DNA of 64,000 nt. Origin: Larimichthys crocea (taxonomy: Eukaryota; Chordata; Actinopteri; Sciaenidae). The position numbers were made by a program, and so were the translations under genes. How positions within the stretch are numbered: position 1 is the first letter of the stretch; each line of letters starts with the position of its first letter. Positions 60,455-64,000 of this stretch are shown here, piece after piece. Where the stretch lies: contig NC_040032.1 of the NCBI RefSeq assembly GCF_000972845.2, forward strand, positions 5,165,073 to 5,229,072, read 5' to 3'. The notes beneath the pieces are model-generated. The model searched no databases. It was given only the letters and a program-made list of their open reading frames with translations, and was not told the origin of the DNA.

Positions 60455-61481
60455 GGTTCAAGATGTTCTTTATTTAATTCAGGAAATGACAATACTGTCA
60501 AGTACACTAAGCATTATTCCCGTAACCAGTTGTGGAAGACTACCATTTCCTGTCCACTGTATTTATTCTTTTTATCCTCCTTCAAAGAAGTACTAAGACT
60601 CTTATCCAGAGAATTTTAACTGTGTGCATGATAGGTTTCCTTTCGTTTGCTCGACCAGGAATAATTGACATGTCATTGCCTTCATAAGACTTCACAGGTG
60701 TATTAAACTATGCAAGACTGTCAATAAAATAATATTCTTTTTGCTATATGTAACAAAACACGTTTAACACCAAATGCACAGACACAAACAAGTGAGACGA
60801 AAACACAGAATGTACACATTGGGGTGTAGTGTCTCTTAGAGCTACTGACAACTGCTTCAACAACATCAGGGACAGCTAACCCTTCCCATCGTATTATATA
60901 ATCAAGACAGACACCAGAGCTCACCAGTGCAGAAGGGTGAAAATAAAACCACCATGACCATTATGACTTTTGAGCAAGGAGTGCTTAATAGCGCTATGCA
61001 ACAGCACCATCGGGTGGTGAAAATACTCAACTGTATGCTGACTTAGTTGAACCTAGTTTTGATTTTCCCTTTATCTGCATTGGAAAGCAGAGAGACACAA
61101 ATTAAAGCAGTATGTATGAATGTAATAAAATGACCACGAGGTGAGTCCAACATGATTGTACCCAAGGCTACCTTTCCCTTGCAAGCTACACAATTCAAGA
61201 CAAAACTTTATGTTAAACGAGTGTAGTTTTGTTCCGTAACTTGGCTCCTTGTTTGCAAAATATAATGTTCCCTTAAAATGGTCCTTTTAAAAGTAGTAGA
61301 TCGTCGCAAGAACGATTCGAACCTTATGCTGACTGTAGCATGTCTAGGGGGAAACAGGGGTTTTGTGAGGGCTAGGCTAATCAATAGGATTTGGATTTTT
61401 TAATATTTGTTTTTTTTGGGTGGGGAATGTGTTTGTGTGCACAGGGGGGATTGTATAGGCATCTGCCTCATCCTCATCCTC
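60455..61481 (-). other. vdac1: Predicted 3' UTR of vdac1
   Basis: Downstream of the stop codon on the - strand the first AATAAA I find is at 60474-60469, implying a 3' UTR of about 1 kb. No coding potential or repeat was recognised in it. Extent is inferred. Confidence 0.4.
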
Positions 61482-63828
61482 CTATGCCTGGAACTCGAGG
61501 CCGAGACCAAGTTTGTGGCCACCAGCGTTAATGTTCTTCCCATCGAGGAGAGCAGAGAGCGTCAGCTTGATGCCTGCAAGAACACATCACATGAAACACA
61601 TCACAATGAGCCAGCCAAGGAAATGTATATGAATCCATATAACCTTTGCTATGTAATCTTTAAAACAGTCCGAAACAGTATTTTGACCACAATACTGAAG
61701 TTCCAACTTTTATGCTCGATCAGAACAGTTTCACACCAGCATTCAACCTTGTACCCCATCTTTCTATACGTTTGCCTCGAGTGTTTACCCTACTGAAACT
61801 GTCAATTACATGTCACATCTCTTCTAGTAACTGTTATATTTTCAGTTGGACTTCATCATTAGAATAATATGCATAGTAGCAGGCAGTTTGATGTCACTAT
61901 AACAAAGAAATGCCTCAAAAACTGAAATCCGTATGTCGAAAACTAACTTCAGATAGACAACTTAAATTGGAATAATCCACATACACAATTAAATTGGCCG
62001 TGTCTTACTTGAGTAAAATATTCTAGTTTGTAAACATGGGTAATGTTTTTGTCACCACCCAACTTATAGCCAGACTGCACTTACCTGGCTTCAGAGTCTG
62101 AGTGTAGCCCAGGCCCACAAGGCTGGAGTTGTTCACCTTAGCCTGTATGGGAACCACAGATGATATTAAAAAAAAAATAATAATTCATACAGAGAACACC
62201 ACATATCACCAACAGATACATTTATCATACCAATGCTGGGTAATTTAATATTTCCAAGAAATATGTTAACAAAATCTAAACTGATTCATACTGAATTCTG
62301 AAACTGATACTGTGACTCAAAAGTACCACCTCTGAAACACTTTCACTTCAGAATGGCACGTCGCCTCGTAATCACCATGTTACTAATAGCTGTCTCTGCA
62401 GCATTTAAGGACTAAGTCAGCCTGGGCCTTTCTGTAGCAGTCAGCCTGCTCTCACTGGCCTTTTTGGCTCAGATGAGGCTGATCTTGATGTATACACATT
62501 GGCATCCATTCTCAGGACATGCAGCAAAGATTATGACCTAGATCTAAATGGAGCATCATCACAACACGCTGTGGTACATCTCAGTTCATAAAGTCGACAC
62601 CCAGAATGTCCATGTAAAGCATGCATTGCCTGACTCATGCCAGTTTTAGAGGCCTATGAATTCCTTGTAAAGAGGAAGTGGAAATTCCTAACAGGTACTA
62701 CACTCACAGAGAAGGATGCATCAGAATCAATCTGATACTTGGCAGCGATGCCAAAGCGAGTGTTGCTGTTTCCGGCAGTCCAGGCCAAGTTGACAGCTGT
62801 CTCCAGCTGGTCATTCACCTTCTGGTAGATAGAGCCACCAAACTCAGTGCCATCATTTCTAAGGAAAAATAGCAGATTAAATTATAAACAAATGTGAATA
62901 CAATGTGAAGACTGTTTCCCTACAAGAGAGTTTCTCCTCAAATAGATAAATTAAAAGGTTTTGTTTAAACAAAGTGAATGCCTTTCTTTGTATCATGCAT
63001 GTGTATTAAAGAGCTTCTAAATGGGCGCACAGTCACTAATGTAAAGCCTACATTACACTTCATCTGACCTCACAGTACACTGACACAGACAGGTTTGGCC
63101 AGGGGCACAGCAGGAACAAGACTAAACACTGTGCCCTGTCCCTCCCCCTCGGTTTCTCACTGTCCGACACTACCTCACTTTGCCTTTTCACTGAGGACCT
63201 TTGCGCATGCCAACCACTCACTCCACCTCACTTGCAATATCGCAAATCCCATCACCTGGGTGTAAAAATAACTGCCAGGCACCTGGATGCCCGGCAGATA
63301 GCCAAATGGGCAACCAGTTTGTCAGCCACAAGGACAAGAAAACAGACTTCTGTCTAGTCGAGGCCAGTCGTCTGAGTATAGTATCACCCTGATGAAACAT
63401 GCATGCATTTTAATGCTGCTTTTACTAATACTTCAAGAATCAAGGTAGTATACATTCACTCTCTTAGCTACCTTAAATTTAAATGGGCATGAACTGCAGC
63501 AAATTCACAGCAGAGGGAAGCCAACATGGGTGTGTGATACAATGAAATGATGCATGCTAGCACACTAATCATGACCATCTGCAGCTTTGTGTATTCTTAC
63601 ACATTTGTATGCAGCTGGAACTCGTCAGTCTTGAATCCGACTGCAAAGTTGCTCTGGGTGATCCTGTTCCTGCCAGCCTCAAAGGTCATCTGGTAGCCGG
63701 CCAGCCAGCCCTCGTAGCCCACCACTGCGGCGCCATGAATGGCTGTACCATTGATATCGTAGTTGACATCACAGCCAATGTTGATGTGGTCACACTTGTA
63801 GCCTGTCTTGATCTTGCCGCTCTTCTTG
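61482..63828 (-). CDS. vdac1: Voltage-dependent anion channel 1, last four coding exons (5' part outside window)
   Basis: Mitochondrial outer-membrane beta-barrel porin that passes ATP, ADP and small metabolites. Exons in transcript order are 63828-63601 (228 bp), 62858-62708 (151 bp), 62142-62085 (58 bp) and 61573-61482 (92 bp with stop TAG); the sizes and phases are those I recall for vertebrate VDAC genes. They encode the last 175 residues, about residues 109-283 of the usual 283. Clear family blocks are [71 protein letters not shown] and the C-terminal [28 protein letters not shown] and an end in FQA rather than LEA favour VDAC1 over VDAC2 or VDAC3. The neighbouring C5orf15 homologue supports this. 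No frameshift or premature stop is seen. The remaining 172 bases to the window end are intron. Confidence 0.95.
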
Positions 63829-64000
63829 CTGGCAGGATGTTGAGGAAAGAGAACAGCTTTTAAAATGTCAGAAGCCGAGTCACAGAGCTAGAAACATCGC
63901 ATCACACTAATGTGACAAAGATGTTAAAGAGGTGCGGATTATCAGGGCTACAGACTGCAACTTAGGCACATGCTAAATATTGTTTTTGTATATCATAGTT

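Overview
The window reads as a stretch of bony-fish (probably percomorph teleost) nuclear chromosome. It is AT-rich, has spliced genes with GT/AG introns and long non-coding spaces, and is full of teleost transposon relics (Tc1-like, hAT-like, PIF/Harbinger-like, L2-like and tRNA-derived repeats). There is no bacterial-type gene packing, operon or CRISPR array.

Three protein genes can be supported. (1) A PIM-like serine/threonine kinase gene on the + strand (coding 29,294-32,059, eight coding exons, 406 residues). Its catalytic residues are intact, and two of its exons encode a basic N-terminal extension built from a duplicated module. (2) On the - strand, the fish counterpart of human C5orf15/KCT2 (coding 59,490-55,491, three exons, 349 residues), a single-pass membrane protein with a highly conserved tail. 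(3) On the - strand at the right edge, the last four coding exons of vdac1, the mitochondrial outer-membrane porin (63,828-61,482); its 5' part lies beyond the window. C5orf15 and VDAC1 are also neighbours on human 5q31, so the right end is an ancient conserved gene pair, and this supports both identifications.

The left 28 kb holds no gene I can recognise. It contains simple repeats, a truncated Tc1-like transposase pseudogene (7.1-7.8 kb), an L2-like LINE fragment (17.0-17.8 kb), two more Tc1-like fragments (23.1 and 26.7 kb), several MITE-like elements and SINE-like pieces. From 32 to 44 kb, just downstream of the kinase, lies a dense nest of transposons. It contains an unusual fold-back element with an integrase-like helix-turn-helix remnant (32.9-33.7 kb), a hAT-like element inserted into a MITE (34.4-35.7 kb), two Harbinger-like MITEs (36.6-37.3 and 40.25-40.85 kb), a possible solo LTR (39.7-40.25 kb), and a 1.95-kb hAT element with a perfect 8-bp target duplication (41,802-43,746). 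That hAT element carries a long open Ty3/gypsy integrase frame and a second, smaller MITE. From 44 to 53.8 kb there is again no gene; a rearranged Tc1-like relic lies at 45.4-46.2 kb.

The genes do not obviously work together. VDAC1 and KCT2 look like constitutively placed housekeeping-type neighbours, while the PIM-like kinase belongs to a family known to have expanded greatly in fishes. All calls are from reading the sequence; repeat families are named from remembered teleost consensus patterns and were not searched.
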